Part shown: one piece after another, positions 40,293 to 50,007 of the stretch
Layout of the letters: the number at the start of each line of letters is the position of its first letter
How positions within the stretch are numbered: the first letter of the stretch is position 1
Assembly (NCBI GenBank): GCA_937924335.1
Contig: CALDWW010000008.1
Span: forward strand, 1 to 64,000
From: an uncultured Gammaproteobacteria bacterium
GTDB taxonomy: Bacteria > Pseudomonadota > Gammaproteobacteria > Steroidobacterales > XN24
Length of the DNA: 64,000 nucleotides
Direction of reading: 5' to 3'
Program-made: the position numbers and the translations under genes
Notes under the pieces: generated by a model
What the model was told of the DNA's origin: nothing
The model's database searches: none
Seen by the model: only the letters and a program-made list of their open reading frames with translations

Positions 40293-42398
40293 TTATCCCT
40301 GCAGCCTCGACAGATCCGCCGTGTGCAGGAACAGCTCCCGCATCTGACTCAGCAGCGCCAGCCGATTGGCTTTCTGTGCGGGGTCCTCCGCCATGACCAT
40401 GACCTCGTCGAAGAATGCATCGACCGGCTCGCGTAGCGAGGCCAGGCGTTCCATCGCGGCCCTGTAATCGCGTTGCTGCAATAACGGCTCGACGTCTGCG
40501 CGCAGAGCCTGCAGGGCAGCGTTCAGTGCCTGCTCTTCTTTCTCGGCCATCAGATCCGGGTCCGGTTGCAGTGACTCCTCCAATCCGGCCTGTCGAAGTA
40601 TGTTGGCCACCCGCTTGTTGGCGGCAGCCAGACTGGCGGCCGCCGGCAACGCGGTGAATTCGAGGACGGCGCACAGGCGGCGGTGGAAGTCGAGCACGGA
40701 TACAGGACTTCTGGCGTAAACGGCCTCGAAGACATCCACGGGTGCCTTGGTATCGCCGACGCCGTCCTGATAGTAGGTCCGCAGCCGGTCCATCATGTAT
40801 TCGTAGACTTCCCCGGCGACCGCATCCACGTCGAATTCTCCCGGCTGCAGGGAGGCGGCGCACGAGAGCAAGGCTTGCATGTCCAGCTCGAGTTGGCCTT
40901 CAATCAGGATGCGCAGTGCGCCGAGCGCGGCACGCCGAAGACCGAATGGGTCCCTGGTGCCGCTGGGACGCTGTCCGATGGCGAAGATGCCGGTCAGCGT
41001 ATCGAGCTTCTCTGCGAGCGACACGACTTTACCGGCGTCGGTAAGCGGCAATCGATCTCCTGCAAATCGCGGCAGGTATTGTTCACGGATCGCGTCCGCC
41101 ACCTCGCCGGGCTCTCCGTCCCCGAGCGCATAGTAACGGCCCATAACGCCCTGCAGATCGGGAAACTCGCCGACCATGGCGGTCAGGAGGTCGCACTTTG
41201 CCAGCGCTGCCGCCCTGGCGGCATGCCGGCTGTCCACTCCCAGGTTCTCAGCGATCCGGGCGGCCAGCTGCTCAACCCGGCGACTCTTGTCTGCCAGGCT
41301 GCCTAGCTTCTTCTGGAAGACGACATCGGCCAGATCACCGATGCGCGACTCGAGAGTGCGTCGCCGGTCGCTATCCCAGAAGAAGCCCGCGTCACTGAGC
41401 CTCGGCCGCACAACCCTCTCGTTGCCCCTGCGAACCTCTTCCGGATCGCGGCTTTCGAGATTGGTGACGGCAATGAATCGCGGCAGCAAAGATCCGGACT
41501 CATCTTCCACGGGGAAGTAGCGCTGGTGGGCTTGCAGGGTCGAGACGAGCACCTCCCGCGGCAGTTCGAGGAATCTCGCATCGAACTCACCGGCCACAGG
41601 TACAGGCCATTCCACCAGGGCGGTGACCTCGTCAAGCAGTTCGTCGTCGTATACCGGTTGGCCGCCGACGTCTCCTGCCAGTTTCAGCACCTGGCCACGC
41701 ACCGTGTCACGCCTCGACGCCAGGGCGGGAATCACGAATCCTTGCTCTTCCAGTGCGTCGACGTACCCGCTTGCGTGATCCAGTAACAGCGTTCCGGGTG
41801 AGTGGAATCGATGACCGCGGGTCAGCCTGTCCGCCGCCACGCCGAATAGCTCCATGGGGACGACGCGATCATCCAGCAGCGCAACCAGCCAGTGCACCGG
41901 GCGGACGAATTCGAAGTCTTCGTCGCCCCATCGCATCCGTCTTGGGATCGGCAGACCGTCGAGTGCCGCCTGTAGTACGCCAGGCAGGATTTCCTCAGCG
42001 GGTTTGCCCTGCTCGACGCCGCTATAGGCGAGATACTCGCCTTTCGGGGTCGCCAGTCTCCCCAGTTGATCGAATGCCACCCCACAGCTTTCCGCGAATT
42101 TCAATGCTGCCCTCCCCGGAGCGCCATCCTCTCCGATCGCCACGTTGACCGGGGGTCCGCGGCGTTCGATGGGCCGGTCGGCCTGGGAGGCCTCCAGATC
42201 TGCTATGGATACGGCCAGCCGTCTGGGAGTCGCAAACACGGTGATCTCGCCGTGCTCGAGCGAAAGCCCCTGCAGTCCCTCCTCCATGCCTGCTCGAAAG
42301 GCGTTTGCCAGTGAGCGCAGCGCCCTTGGCGGCAGTTCTTCGGTACCGATCTCGAACAGGAACAGTCGTCTGTCAGTCACGGTCGGCTTCTCCGTCAA
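40293..42398 (-). CDS. glyS: Glycyl-tRNA synthetase subunit beta
   Basis: Beta chain of the alpha2-beta2 glycyl-tRNA synthetase. The 701-residue protein contains the family start [20 protein letters not shown], the HD-like middle region ([26 protein letters not shown]) and the C-terminal anticodon-binding-like domain ([14 protein letters not shown]). It overlaps glyQ by 26 bp from the ATG used here; a GTG at 42380 would give a start closer to the conserved region. Confidence 0.96.
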   Translation of the reverse strand: MTEKPTVTDRRLFLFEIGTEELPPRALRSLANAFRAGMEEGLQGLSLEHGEITVFATPRRLAVSIADLEASQADRPIERRGPPVNVAIGEDGAPGRAALKFAESCGVAFDQLGRLATPKGEYLAYSGVEQGKPAEEILPGVLQAALDGLPIPRRMRWGDEDFEFVRPVHWLVALLDDRVVPMELFGVAADRLTRGHRFHSPGTLLLDHASGYVDALEEQGFVIPALASRRDTVRGQVLKLAGDVGGQPVYDDELLDEVTALVEWPVPVAGEFDARFLELPREVLVSTLQAHQRYFPVEDESGSLLPRFIAVTNLESRDPEEVRRGNERVVRPRLSDAGFFWDSDRRRTLESRIGDLADVVFQKKLGSLADKSRRVEQLAARIAENLGVDSRHAARAAALAKCDLLTAMVGEFPDLQGVMGRYYALGDGEPGEVADAIREQYLPRFAGDRLPLTDAGKVVSLAEKLDTLTGIFAIGQRPSGTRDPFGLRRAALGALRILIEGQLELDMQALLSCAASLQPGEFDVDAVAGEVYEYMMDRLRTYYQDGVGDTKAPVDVFEAVYARSPVSVLDFHRRLCAVLEFTALPAAASLAAANKRVANILRQAGLEESLQPDPDLMAEKEEQALNAALQALRADVEPLLQQRDYRAAMERLASLREPVDAFFDEVMVMAEDPAQKANRLALLSQMRELFLHTADLSRLQG

Positions 42399-43299
42399 GC
42401 ATCGGAAAGCCGAGGGATTCCCGGCTGTCGTAATAAGCTTCAGCGATGCCTCTGGCCATGGCCCGGACCCGGAGAATGTAGCGCTGCCTCTCGGTTACCG
42501 AGATGGCATGCCTGGCGTCGAGCAGGTTGAAGGCATGAGACGCGGCCAGCACCTGCTCGTAAGCCGGCAACGGCAGCCCTTCCTCAAGCAAGCTGGCGCA
42601 GGCTTTTTCGCTGGACTCGAAGGCGTGGAACAACTCCCCTACGTCAGCGCGCTCGAAATTGTAGGATGACATCTCCACTTCGTTCTGGTGATACACGTCG
42701 CCGTATGTAACCCGCCCCAGAGGCCCATCGGCCCAGACCAGGTCGAAGATGCTCTCGACGCCCTGCAGATACATGGCGATCCGCTCCAGCCCGTAGGTGA
42801 TCTCACCAGTGACCGGCCGGCAATCCAGCCCGCCTACCTGCTGGAAATAGGTGAACTGCGTGATCTCCATGCCATTCAGCCATACCTCCCAACCCAATCC
42901 CCAGGCTCCCAGGGTCGGCGACTCCCAATTATCTTCGACGAACCGGATGTCGTGAACCAGCGGATCGATGCCGAGTTCACGCAAGGAATCCAGGTACATC
43001 TCCTGGATGTCCGATGGTGAGGGTTTGATGACAACCTGATACTGGTAGTAATGCTGGAGACGGAAGGGATTTTCCCCATAGCGGCCGTCTGTCGGACGCC
43101 GGCAAGGCTGGACATAGGCGGCGCTCCAGGGTTCTGGTCCGACAGAGCGCAGAAATGTGGCCGGATGAAACGTTCCGGCTCCCATCGCCATGTCATAGGG
43201 CTGGAGGATCACGCAGCCGCGACGGGCCCAGTAGGCCTGCAATACCATGAGCAGATCCTGGAAGGTTGCAGGCGGCCTGTTAGGGTTGTTGACGTTCAT
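42373..43299 (-). CDS. glyQ: Glycyl-tRNA synthetase subunit alpha
   Basis: Catalytic class II chain of the tetrameric glycyl-tRNA synthetase. 308 residues with [26 protein letters not shown] near the N-terminus, [20 protein letters not shown] and [11 protein letters not shown] (class II motif 3). First gene of a four-gene unit with glyS, gmhB and plsC. No good Shine-Dalgarno sequence was seen before the ATG. Confidence 0.97.
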   Translation of the reverse strand: MNVNNPNRPPATFQDLLMVLQAYWARRGCVILQPYDMAMGAGTFHPATFLRSVGPEPWSAAYVQPCRRPTDGRYGENPFRLQHYYQYQVVIKPSPSDIQEMYLDSLRELGIDPLVHDIRFVEDNWESPTLGAWGLGWEVWLNGMEITQFTYFQQVGGLDCRPVTGEITYGLERIAMYLQGVESIFDLVWADGPLGRVTYGDVYHQNEVEMSSYNFERADVGELFHAFESSEKACASLLEEGLPLPAYEQVLAASHAFNLLDARHAISVTERQRYILRVRAMARGIAEAYYDSRESLGFPMLDGEADRD

Positions 43300-43385
43300 A
43301 GATGCCAGGCAGCGGTCCGGAAAGATAAAAATAGCGGTTCAGTATAGCTAAAGCGCCGGCCTCGACCGAGGACTAAACTACAGTC

Positions 43386-43402
43386 TGTATCAGTTTGGTG
43401 CA
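43386..43402. promoter_or_regulatory. Second NtrC-type site upstream of glnA (one good half)
   Basis: The right half GGTGCA is perfect; the left half TGTATC matches TGCACC at 4 of 6 positions. Its centre is 32 bp, about three helical turns, from the centre of the stronger site, which favours cooperative binding. Confidence 0.5.
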
Positions 43403-43417
43403 TGGTTCTGTACGGGC

Positions 43418-43434
43418 TGCACCGTTCGGGTGCA
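43418..43434. promoter_or_regulatory. NtrC binding site (near-consensus palindrome)
   Basis: TGCACCGTTCGGGTGCA has two perfect TGCACC/GGTGCA halves with the 5-bp spacing of the NtrC consensus. It lies about 80 bp upstream of the sigma-54 promoter, a typical enhancer position. ntrB and ntrC are downstream of glnA. Confidence 0.85.
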
Positions 43435-43495
43435 AAAGATCGCCGAAGACTGACGGCAAGTCTCGCGGAGCCTGCATTTCGACCAGGGTTGCGAG

Positions 43496-43511
43496 TGGCA
43501 CAATTCCTGCT
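43496..43511 (+). promoter_or_regulatory. Sigma-54 (-24/-12) promoter of glnA
   Basis: TGGCAC at 43496-43501, five bases, then CTGCT at 43507-43511, matching TGGCAC-N5-TTGCW except for one base and keeping the invariant GG and GC. It reads into glnA with a leader of about 85-90 bases. Confidence 0.85.
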
Positions 43512-43609
43512 AAACATACTTCATATTCATCGACGTCCGCCATCCGGAAGACGGCGCAGCCAGGCGCCGGGGGCGGGTTTTTCGCATCTACTCCTTCGGA
43601 GGAACGTTC

Positions 43610-45019
43610 ATGAGCGCAGGTGATGTACTAAACCTGATTAAGGATAAGGAAGTGAAGTTCGTGGATCTTCGCTTCACTGATACAAAGGGCAAAGAGCAGC
43701 ATGTCACTCTGCCCACCAACCAGATCGGCGAAGACTTCTTCGAAGACGGCAAGATGTTCGATGGCTCGTCCATCGCCGGTTGGAAGAGCATCGCCGAGTC
43801 CGACATGATCCTGATGCCGGATACCGGCACGGCCGTCGTCGATCCGTTCGCGGAAGAGACCACGCTCAATATGACCTGTGACGTCATCGAACCCAACACG
43901 ATGCAGGGCTACGAGCGTGACCCGAGATCGCTGGCCAAGCGCGCCGAGGCCTATATGAAGTCTACGGGCATCGCGGACTCCGCCTATTTCGGACCCGAGA
44001 ACGAGTTTTTTGTATTCGATCACGTGCGCTGGGGCACCGAGATGCGGGGCGCCCACTACGAGATCGATTCGACCGAGGCCGGCTGGAACTCGGAGAAGGT
44101 CTATCCGGACGGCAACCTGGGTCACCGCCCTGGCGTGAAGGGTGGCTACTTCCCGGTACCGCCGGTGGACTCCCTGCACGACCTGCGTTCCGAGATGTGT
44201 CGTGTCATGGAAGAGATGGGCCTGGTTCCGGAGGTCCACCACCATGAGGTGGCGACAGCCGGACAGTGCGAAATCGGTGTGGCGTTCAATTCGTTGACGA
44301 AGAAGGCTGACGAGGTCCAGATCCTGAAATATGTCGTCATGAATGTGGCTCAGGCCTATGGCAAGACCGCGACCTTCATGCCGAAACCGGTCGTCGGAGA
44401 CAACGGCAATGGCATGCATGTCCACCAGTCTCTCGGCAAGGACGGTAAGAACCTGTTCAGCGGCGAGGCGTATGGCGGCCTGTCGGAGACAGCCCTGTTC
44501 TATATCGGCGGGATCGTCAAGCACGCGCGGGCGATCAACGCTTTCGCCAACGCCTCGACCAATAGTTACAAGAGGCTGGTGCCGGGCTTCGAGGCGCCCG
44601 TCAAACTCGCCTATTCTGCGCGGAACCGGTCGGCATCTGTGCGTATCCCTTATATCGCGAATCCCAAGGCACGCCGTATCGAGGTCCGCTTCCCGGACTC
44701 GACCGGCAACCCCTACTTCGCTTTCGCGGCCATGATGATGGCCGGTCTGGACGGGATTCAGAACAAGACTCATCCCGGAGACCCCCTGGACAAGGACCTC
44801 TACGATCTGGCTCCCGAGGAGTCAAAGGGCATCCCCGAAGTCTGTTATTCCCTCGAGGAAGCGCTCAACGCACTCAGCGAGGACCGGGAGTTCCTGAAAG
44901 CCGGAGATGTATTTACGGATGACGTGATCGACGCCTATATCGGGCTCAAGATGGAGGACGTCACCAGGCTTCGGATGACTACGCACCCGGTTGAATTCGA
45001 CCTTTATTACAGCCTCTGA
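43610..45019 (+). CDS. glnA: Glutamine synthetase type I
   Basis: Makes glutamine from glutamate, ammonia and ATP, the main ammonium-assimilation enzyme. 469 residues; [17 protein letters not shown], the active-site segments [29 protein letters not shown] and [10 protein letters not shown], and the adenylylation loop [11 protein letters not shown] with Tyr398, so activity should be controlled by GlnE adenylylation. It is preceded by sigma-54/NtrC elements and followed by a terminator. Confidence 0.98.
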   Translation: MSAGDVLNLIKDKEVKFVDLRFTDTKGKEQHVTLPTNQIGEDFFEDGKMFDGSSIAGWKSIAESDMILMPDTGTAVVDPFAEETTLNMTCDVIEPNTMQGYERDPRSLAKRAEAYMKSTGIADSAYFGPENEFFVFDHVRWGTEMRGAHYEIDSTEAGWNSEKVYPDGNLGHRPGVKGGYFPVPPVDSLHDLRSEMCRVMEEMGLVPEVHHHEVATAGQCEIGVAFNSLTKKADEVQILKYVVMNVAQAYGKTATFMPKPVVGDNGNGMHVHQSLGKDGKNLFSGEAYGGLSETALFYIGGIVKHARAINAFANASTNSYKRLVPGFEAPVKLAYSARNRSASVRIPYIANPKARRIEVRFPDSTGNPYFAFAAMMMAGLDGIQNKTHPGDPLDKDLYDLAPEESKGIPEVCYSLEEALNALSEDREFLKAGDVFTDDVIDAYIGLKMEDVTRLRMTTHPVEFDLYYSL

Positions 45020-45040
45020 CCGGGGCTCTGAAGGGTGAAC

Positions 45041-45073
45041 GACGGCGGGGCACCGTCCCCGCCGTCTTTGTTT
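45041..45073 (+). terminator. Rho-independent terminator after glnA
   Basis: Perfect 10-bp stem GACGGCGGGG / CCCCGCCGTC (45041-45050 and 45057-45066) with a CACCGT loop, followed by TTTGTTT. It begins 21 bp after the glnA stop and partly isolates glnA from DUF4124-ntrB-ntrC. Confidence 0.9.
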
Positions 45074-45124
45074 CCGGATCGTCTATGGCTATGCTTACGG
45101 GCAGACCAGCTTGGAAGCTAGCAA

Positions 45125-45685
45125 ATGCGGATTCTGATTGCCGTTGTGTGCCTGGTGAGTTTTGCCGCCATGGCCGAGACTTATCGATGGGTCGACGAGA
45201 ATGGTGTCGTGAACTATTCGGACTCTCCACATCCGGGAGCGGAGGTCGTCAATCTACAGGCCATCGAGACCACGCGCTTTGCAAGAACCCAGCCTTCCAG
45301 TGGGGGCGCAGGGGAAGGGTCGGAAGAGAGCGGGCCGACTTACGAGAGCGTGGAGGTACAGCGCCCGCAACCCGAGGAGACTCTGTGGAACCTCGAGGGC
45401 TTTCTGGATGTCCAGATTGCTACCCAGCCTTCCATCCGTCGCGGCCATCGACTGCAACTTTTCCTGGACGGACAGCAGGTGGCCGGTGTTCCGGCGAGGT
45501 CCACGAGTTTTACCATCGACCGTGTCTATCGGGGCGCTCACACTCTGATGGCTACGATCGTCGACGGCTCCGGTCGGCAGGTGGGGCAGAGCCAGCCGGT
45601 ACGGTTCTACGTACAGCAGACTTCCACGCAAAATCCGCAAGGCCCAGGCAGGCCGACGCCTACGCCGCTTCCATCCCGGCGCTGA
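45125..45685 (+). CDS. DUF4124 domain protein, exported
   Basis: A 186-residue protein with a signal peptide (MRILIAVVCLVSFAAMA) and the DUF4124 motif ETYRWVDENGVVNYSDSPHPGAE directly after it. The C-terminal part contains a Big/Ig-like segment (HRLQLFLDGQQVAGVPARST ... VYRGAHTLMATIVDGSGRQVG) and a Pro/Thr-rich tail. Function is unknown. The glnA-DUF4124-ntrB order recurs in gammaproteobacteria, as far as I recall. Confidence 0.85.
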   Translation: MRILIAVVCLVSFAAMAETYRWVDENGVVNYSDSPHPGAEVVNLQAIETTRFARTQPSSGGAGEGSEESGPTYESVEVQRPQPEETLWNLEGFLDVQIATQPSIRRGHRLQLFLDGQQVAGVPARSTSFTIDRVYRGAHTLMATIVDGSGRQVGQSQPVRFYVQQTSTQNPQGPGRPTPTPLPSRR

Positions 45686-45699
45686 CAATAGATGTCGCC

Positions 45700-46788
45700 A
45701 TGGTTCCGACGGACAACCGTCCGACATCCAGTCAGCTTGCGGAACACCTGGCAACCGGCATCATCCAGCTGGACAGCGAATTTCGTATCAGCTACCTCAA
45801 CCCGGCAGCGGAGCAGCTCCTGGGCATCAGCAGGCACAAGCTTGTTGATCAGGTAGTCGACGAGGCGCTGCCGAGCCTGGCGACGTTGCGGCCATTCCTC
45901 GAGCGGTCCATGACTAACGGGGAGGCGTTCTCCCGTCGTGAGATGACTGTCGAGATCGCCGTGCCGTTGATCGAGACCAGCATCCTGGATTGCACCGTGA
46001 CGCAATACGGGGACCGGGGAGACGGTGGCCTCATTCTCGAACTCACCGACGCCAGTCGCAGGTTGCGAATAAGTCGCGAGAACGCTCTGCTGTCGCAGTT
46101 GGATGTCAGCAGAAGCATGGTACGGCAGCTGGCTCATGAGATTCGCAATCCGCTGGGCGGCATACGCGGGGCAGCCCAACTGCTCGGCAGGCAGCTGGCG
46201 GACGAATCGCTGGACGAGTACACGACAGTCATCATCCGTGAGGCGGATCGACTGGCGGCCCTGGCCACCGATATGCTCGGCCCGGCTTCGCCGCCCGAGC
46301 TCGTGCGTGTAAACGTCCATGAACTCGTAGAGCACGTCTACCATCTCACCGTGGCGGAGAGGCCCGGCGCGGTGACGATCAGCCGCGACTATGACCCCAG
46401 CCTCCCCGCCCTGCTGTTGGACCGGGAGCAGGTCATACAGGCCATGTTGAACCTGTCTCGCAATGCATTGCAGGCCGTCGGCGAGAGTGGGCGAATCGTG
46501 TTCAGGACACGAGCCCTGACACACCACACGATAGGCGCCAGGCAACACCGCCTGATCGCCTGCGTGGAAGTCGAAGACGATGGACCGGGGGTACCGGCAG
46601 CGCTCCAGGAGACACTTTTCTATCCTTTGATTACCAGCCGTGCCGGCGGGACCGGACTCGGGCTGGCGCTGGCGCAGGATCTGGTGACAAGGCAGGGCGG
46701 ACTGATCGAGTTCACCAGCACGCCAGGACAAACAATCTTCCAGATGCTGTTTCCCATAGAGGAGGAGAATGATCAACAGTCCGCTTGA
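45700..46788 (+). CDS. ntrB: Nitrogen regulation sensor kinase NtrB
   Basis: Histidine kinase/phosphatase that sets NtrC phosphorylation in response to PII. 362 residues: N-terminal PAS domain (STSSQLAEHL-type start, IIQLDSEFRISYLNPAAEQLLG), phosphoacceptor His146 in QLAHEIRNPLGGIRGAAQLL, N box NLSRNALQAV and G boxes VEDDGPGVP and TGLGLALAQDL. No membrane segment. The frame is open far upstream but that part is the DUF4124 gene in another frame; the ATG at 45700 gives the normal NtrB start. It overlaps ntrC by 20 bp. Confidence 0.95.
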   Translation: MVPTDNRPTSSQLAEHLATGIIQLDSEFRISYLNPAAEQLLGISRHKLVDQVVDEALPSLATLRPFLERSMTNGEAFSRREMTVEIAVPLIETSILDCTVTQYGDRGDGGLILELTDASRRLRISRENALLSQLDVSRSMVRQLAHEIRNPLGGIRGAAQLLGRQLADESLDEYTTVIIREADRLAALATDMLGPASPPELVRVNVHELVEHVYHLTVAERPGAVTISRDYDPSLPALLLDREQVIQAMLNLSRNALQAVGESGRIVFRTRALTHHTIGARQHRLIACVEVEDDGPGVPAALQETLFYPLITSRAGGTGLGLALAQDLVTRQGGLIEFTSTPGQTIFQMLFPIEEENDQQSA

Positions 46789-48169
46789 AGTCTGGGTCCT
46801 GGACGACGATGAGGCCATCCGGTGGGTGCTGCAAAAGGCCCTGGAGGGATCCGGGATGCAATGCCGTGGATTCGGCGACGGCGGGGAATTTCGCGAAGCG
46901 CTGCAGGAGGCCACTCCCGACGTCCTCGTGACTGACGTGAGGATGCCCGATATCGACGGTCTCGAGTTGCTGCGCCAACTGCAGGACACTCGCCCCGACC
47001 TCCCGGTCATCGTTGTCACGGCCTACTCGGACCTGGACAGCACGGTGGCCGCGTACCGTGGGGGTGCGTTCGAGTATCTGCCGAAGCCTTTCGATGTGGA
47101 CGAGGTCGTGGCGCTCGTAAGGCGAGCGGCCAGGCAACGACCGGACGCGGCCGAGCCACCCAAGGGTAACGGCTACCCGGCATTGATCGGACAGGCGCCG
47201 CGGATGCAGGAGGTTTTCCGGGCCATCGGTCGCCTGGCCAAATCCAGCATGACCGTCCTTGTCACCGGCGAGTCTGGTACTGGCAAGGAGCTGGTCGCCC
47301 GCGCGCTGCACGAAACCAGTCCGCGGTCCGGCGGTCCGTTCATCGCTCTGAACACGTCCGCGATCCCGTCCGAACTCCTTGAGACAGAGCTGTTCGGTCA
47401 CGAACGCGGAGCCTTCACGGGCGCGGAGTCCCGGCGCAGCGGACGTTTCGAGCAGGCGGACGGCGGCACACTTTTTCTCGACGAGATCGGAGACATGTCA
47501 CCGGCGCTGCAGACGCGCCTGCTGCGCGTCCTGGCCGAGGGTGAGTTCTATCGTGTCGGTGGGCAGACTCCGATCACCGTCGATGTCCGCGTTGTCACGG
47601 CGACTCATCATGATCTGAGGGCGCGCGTCAGTGAGGGCGCGTTCCGCGAAGACCTGTTCCACCGCCTGAACGTCATGCATATCGAGACACCGCCGCTGAG
47701 GAATCGGCGGGAGGATGTTCCCCTGTTGCTGAAACACTATCTTAGAGTGGCCGCAGGCGAACTTGAGGTGTCACCGAAGACACTGACGACAAGTGCGGAG
47801 CAGGCCCTCAGGGAGTTCGACTGGCCCGGCAACGTCCGGCAACTGGTCAATATCTGCCGACGCCTGACAGTGACCGCACCGGGGAGGGAGATCCAGATCG
47901 AGGATCTTCCCGAGGAGTTCGGCGGGTCAGCGAGCCGCCCGGATTCAGATGACTGGTCCCGGAGTCTCGGCGCGTGGGCCAGTCGGCAGCTTCAGTCCGG
48001 ACGTAAAGATCTTGTCTCGGATGCGCAGCCGGAATTCGAGCGGGTTCTCATCAAGGTAGCCCTGGCCAGATCCAGGGGTCATCGGCAGAAAGCGGCGGCA
48101 ATGCTGGGGTGGGGACGGAACACCCTGACACGGAAGATCCGTGACCTGGGACTGGACAGCGACGGCTGA
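46769..48169 (+). CDS. ntrC: Nitrogen regulation response regulator NtrC
   Basis: Sigma-54 activator. 466 residues: receiver domain with Asp56 in VLVTDVRMPDIDGLELL; AAA+ domain with Walker A GESGTGKELVARAL, the sigma-54 contact loop GAFTGAE and Walker B GGTLFLDEIGDM; and a C-terminal Fis-type helix-turn-helix GHRQKAAAMLGWGRNTLTRKI. It should act at the NtrC sites upstream of glnA. Translationally coupled to ntrB by overlap. Confidence 0.97.
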   Translation: MINSPLEVWVLDDDEAIRWVLQKALEGSGMQCRGFGDGGEFREALQEATPDVLVTDVRMPDIDGLELLRQLQDTRPDLPVIVVTAYSDLDSTVAAYRGGAFEYLPKPFDVDEVVALVRRAARQRPDAAEPPKGNGYPALIGQAPRMQEVFRAIGRLAKSSMTVLVTGESGTGKELVARALHETSPRSGGPFIALNTSAIPSELLETELFGHERGAFTGAESRRSGRFEQADGGTLFLDEIGDMSPALQTRLLRVLAEGEFYRVGGQTPITVDVRVVTATHHDLRARVSEGAFREDLFHRLNVMHIETPPLRNRREDVPLLLKHYLRVAAGELEVSPKTLTTSAEQALREFDWPGNVRQLVNICRRLTVTAPGREIQIEDLPEEFGGSASRPDSDDWSRSLGAWASRQLQSGRKDLVSDAQPEFERVLIKVALARSRGHRQKAAAMLGWGRNTLTRKIRDLGLDSDG

Positions 48170-48172
48170 CGC

Positions 48173-48958
48173 GTGGACCTGTTGAGGCTCAGTCGAGAGG
48201 CCTGGGACCGGCAGGCGGCCGATGGTGGCCCCTGGAGCACGCCGGTCTCAACGGAGCAGATCGATGCGGCCCGCCATGGCCGCTGGGCCATACGGCTGAC
48301 TCCGAACAAGGACGTCCCTGCGGACTGGTATCCCGCTGTGCATGGGCTGCACCTCCTGTGCCTGGCTGGAGCAGGCGGGCAGCAGGCACCGATCCTTGCA
48401 GCGGCGGGCGCGCGGGTCACGGTTCTCGACAACTCGCCGGGCCAGCTGGATGCTGACCGGACGGTGGCCCTGCGGGACGGCCTGGAGATCGATCTGCAAT
48501 GCGGGGACATGGCCGATCTTGGCCGCTTCGATGACGACAGGTTTGGCCTGATCGTACATCCGGTCTCAAACTGTTTCGTGCCGAGCCTGAATCGGGTCTG
48601 GCAGGAGTGCTACCGGGTCCTCGCGCCAGGTGGCCGACTGCTGGCGGGATTCCTGAACCCCGCATTTTTCCTGTTCGATGAAGACGCGGACAGAAACCGT
48701 GGCGTGCTGAAAGTCGCAAACAGGCTTCCATACGCTGATATAGACGTCTTCGAGCCGGCGGAAGTAGAGCGCCGGGTGGCGGCCGGCGACGCGATGACCT
48801 TCAGTCATAGTCTCGAGGCACAGATCGGCGGCCAGCTGCAGGCGGGCTTTCTGCTGGCGGGCATGTACGAGGATGACTGGAGTGACGAGGCCACGACGCT
48901 GAATCGTTTCATGCCCACGGGTATCGCGACTCTGGCGATCAAGCCTGTCGCCGGATGA
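48173..48958 (+). CDS. SAM-dependent methyltransferase (class I)
   Basis: A 261-residue class I methyltransferase. The SAM-binding region is HLLCLAGAGGQQAPILAAAGARVTVLDNSPGQL (about residues 59-92), and the YRVLAPGGRLLAGFLNP segment matches Methyltransf_11/25 proteins. A GTG start lies 3 bp after the ntrC stop with no clear ribosome site, suggesting coupling. The substrate is unknown, and the link to nitrogen control rests only on position. Confidence 0.82.
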   Translation: MDLLRLSREAWDRQAADGGPWSTPVSTEQIDAARHGRWAIRLTPNKDVPADWYPAVHGLHLLCLAGAGGQQAPILAAAGARVTVLDNSPGQLDADRTVALRDGLEIDLQCGDMADLGRFDDDRFGLIVHPVSNCFVPSLNRVWQECYRVLAPGGRLLAGFLNPAFFLFDEDADRNRGVLKVANRLPYADIDVFEPAEVERRVAAGDAMTFSHSLEAQIGGQLQAGFLLAGMYEDDWSDEATTLNRFMPTGIATLAIKPVAG

Positions 48959-48991
48959 GCCGCAGCGCCACCTGCCAGGCGTCGAATGAGC

Positions 48992-49969
48992 TCAGCAGAC
49001 TTCCGGAGCCCCTGTCGGGCCTGGCAATTCCAGGCTACCGATAAGCCCGGAAATGTCCTCAAGGCCGTGGCGGGCGAGATAGTCCCCGATGCCGCTGTTG
49101 ATCGTCCGGCACAGCAACGGGTCGTAGAACAAGCCCGTACCGATGCCAACGGCAGACGCGCCGGCCACGATAAATTCGAGGGCGTCGTTGGTATCGCAGA
49201 TGCCGCCCTGACCGATGATCGGGATCCCCAGCGGGCCTGCGACCTGGTAGACCTGATGCACTTTCAGGAGCGCTATCGGCTTGATAGCCGGGCCCGAGAG
49301 TCCGCCTTGGACGTTGCCGATGATCGGCTGGCGTTTCTCCGCGTCGATGGCCATGCCCATGATCGTGTTGATGACGGCGAGGGCATCGCTGCCGGCCTCG
49401 ATACAGTACCGGGCGTTGGTCTGTATGTCCGTCTGATTGGGCGACAATTTGGTAATGATCGGCTTGCCGGTCACTTTACGGCACGCCTCCACGACCCGGG
49501 CCGACATCTCCGGTACGTTGCCGAACGCGACGCCGCCCTCCTTGATATTCGGGCAGGAGATGTTGATCTCGATTGCATCGATCGGGGAATCGTCGAAACG
49601 TCTGGTGACCTCGGCGTAATCATCTATCGTCGAACCGCAGACATTGGCGATGAAGCGGGTCTCGCCGAAATCCAGCGCCGGAAGGATACTCGATACAACG
49701 TGTTCGACCCCCGGATTCTGTAGTCCGATCGCATTGAGCATGCCCATCGGCGTCTCGTAGACCCTGTGAGGAGGATTGCCGAGCCGGGGTTCCAGGGTCG
49801 TGCCCTTGAGGACGACGCCGCCCACGTCTGTGTTGGAGAAACCCTCGATACGCGTGTACTCCTCGCCGAATCCGACGCAACCGGACAGGAGCACGATCGG
49901 TGATGCAAAATGGAGCCCGCAGAAGCTCGAGGCGATACTCGGAGGTGGTCCGTTTCTGGCAGTCGTCAT
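48992..49969 (-). CDS. Dihydroorotate dehydrogenase, class 1B-like
   Basis: FMN enzyme of the dihydroorotate dehydrogenase family, 325 residues. The catalytic base is Cys139 in EINISCPNIKEGGVAFGNVPE, a class 1 (Cys) motif very close to class 1B PyrD; class 2 enzymes, usual in gammaproteobacteria, have Ser and a membrane helix, both absent here. ITKLSPNQTDI, NTIMGMAIDAEKRQPIIGNVQGGLSGPAIKPIAL and IIGQGGI are also class 1-like. No pyrK reductase gene is adjacent, so the electron acceptor is unclear. A dihydropyrimidine dehydrogenase-like role is less likely. Confidence 0.85.
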   Translation of the reverse strand: MTTARNGPPPSIASSFCGLHFASPIVLLSGCVGFGEEYTRIEGFSNTDVGGVVLKGTTLEPRLGNPPHRVYETPMGMLNAIGLQNPGVEHVVSSILPALDFGETRFIANVCGSTIDDYAEVTRRFDDSPIDAIEINISCPNIKEGGVAFGNVPEMSARVVEACRKVTGKPIITKLSPNQTDIQTNARYCIEAGSDALAVINTIMGMAIDAEKRQPIIGNVQGGLSGPAIKPIALLKVHQVYQVAGPLGIPIIGQGGICDTNDALEFIVAGASAVGIGTGLFYDPLLCRTINSGIGDYLARHGLEDISGLIGSLELPGPTGAPEVC

Positions 49970-50007
49970 AATGCCCCGCCGGGAGATGTGCCGGGTCCGT
50001 AACGAAG

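Larger units (their letters stand above)
43300..43609. other. Divergent glyQ-glnA regulatory region
   Basis: A 310-bp gap without a gene. The right part holds the glnA control region: two NtrC-type sites, a sigma-54 promoter and a leader with a 6-bp inverted repeat CGGCGC/GCGCCG (43552-43569) followed eight bases later by TTTTT. The ribosome site GGAGGAAC precedes the glnA ATG. On the left, a TATACT on the minus strand near 43336 could be the glyQ -10, without a good -35. Confidence 0.7.

Noticed and set aside
43628..44773. 381-codon minus-strand frame opposite glnA
   Set aside because: Antisense shadow of glnA, no recognisable domain or ribosome site.
45607..47019. 470-codon minus-strand frame opposite ntrB and ntrC
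   Set aside because: Antisense shadow of two certain genes.
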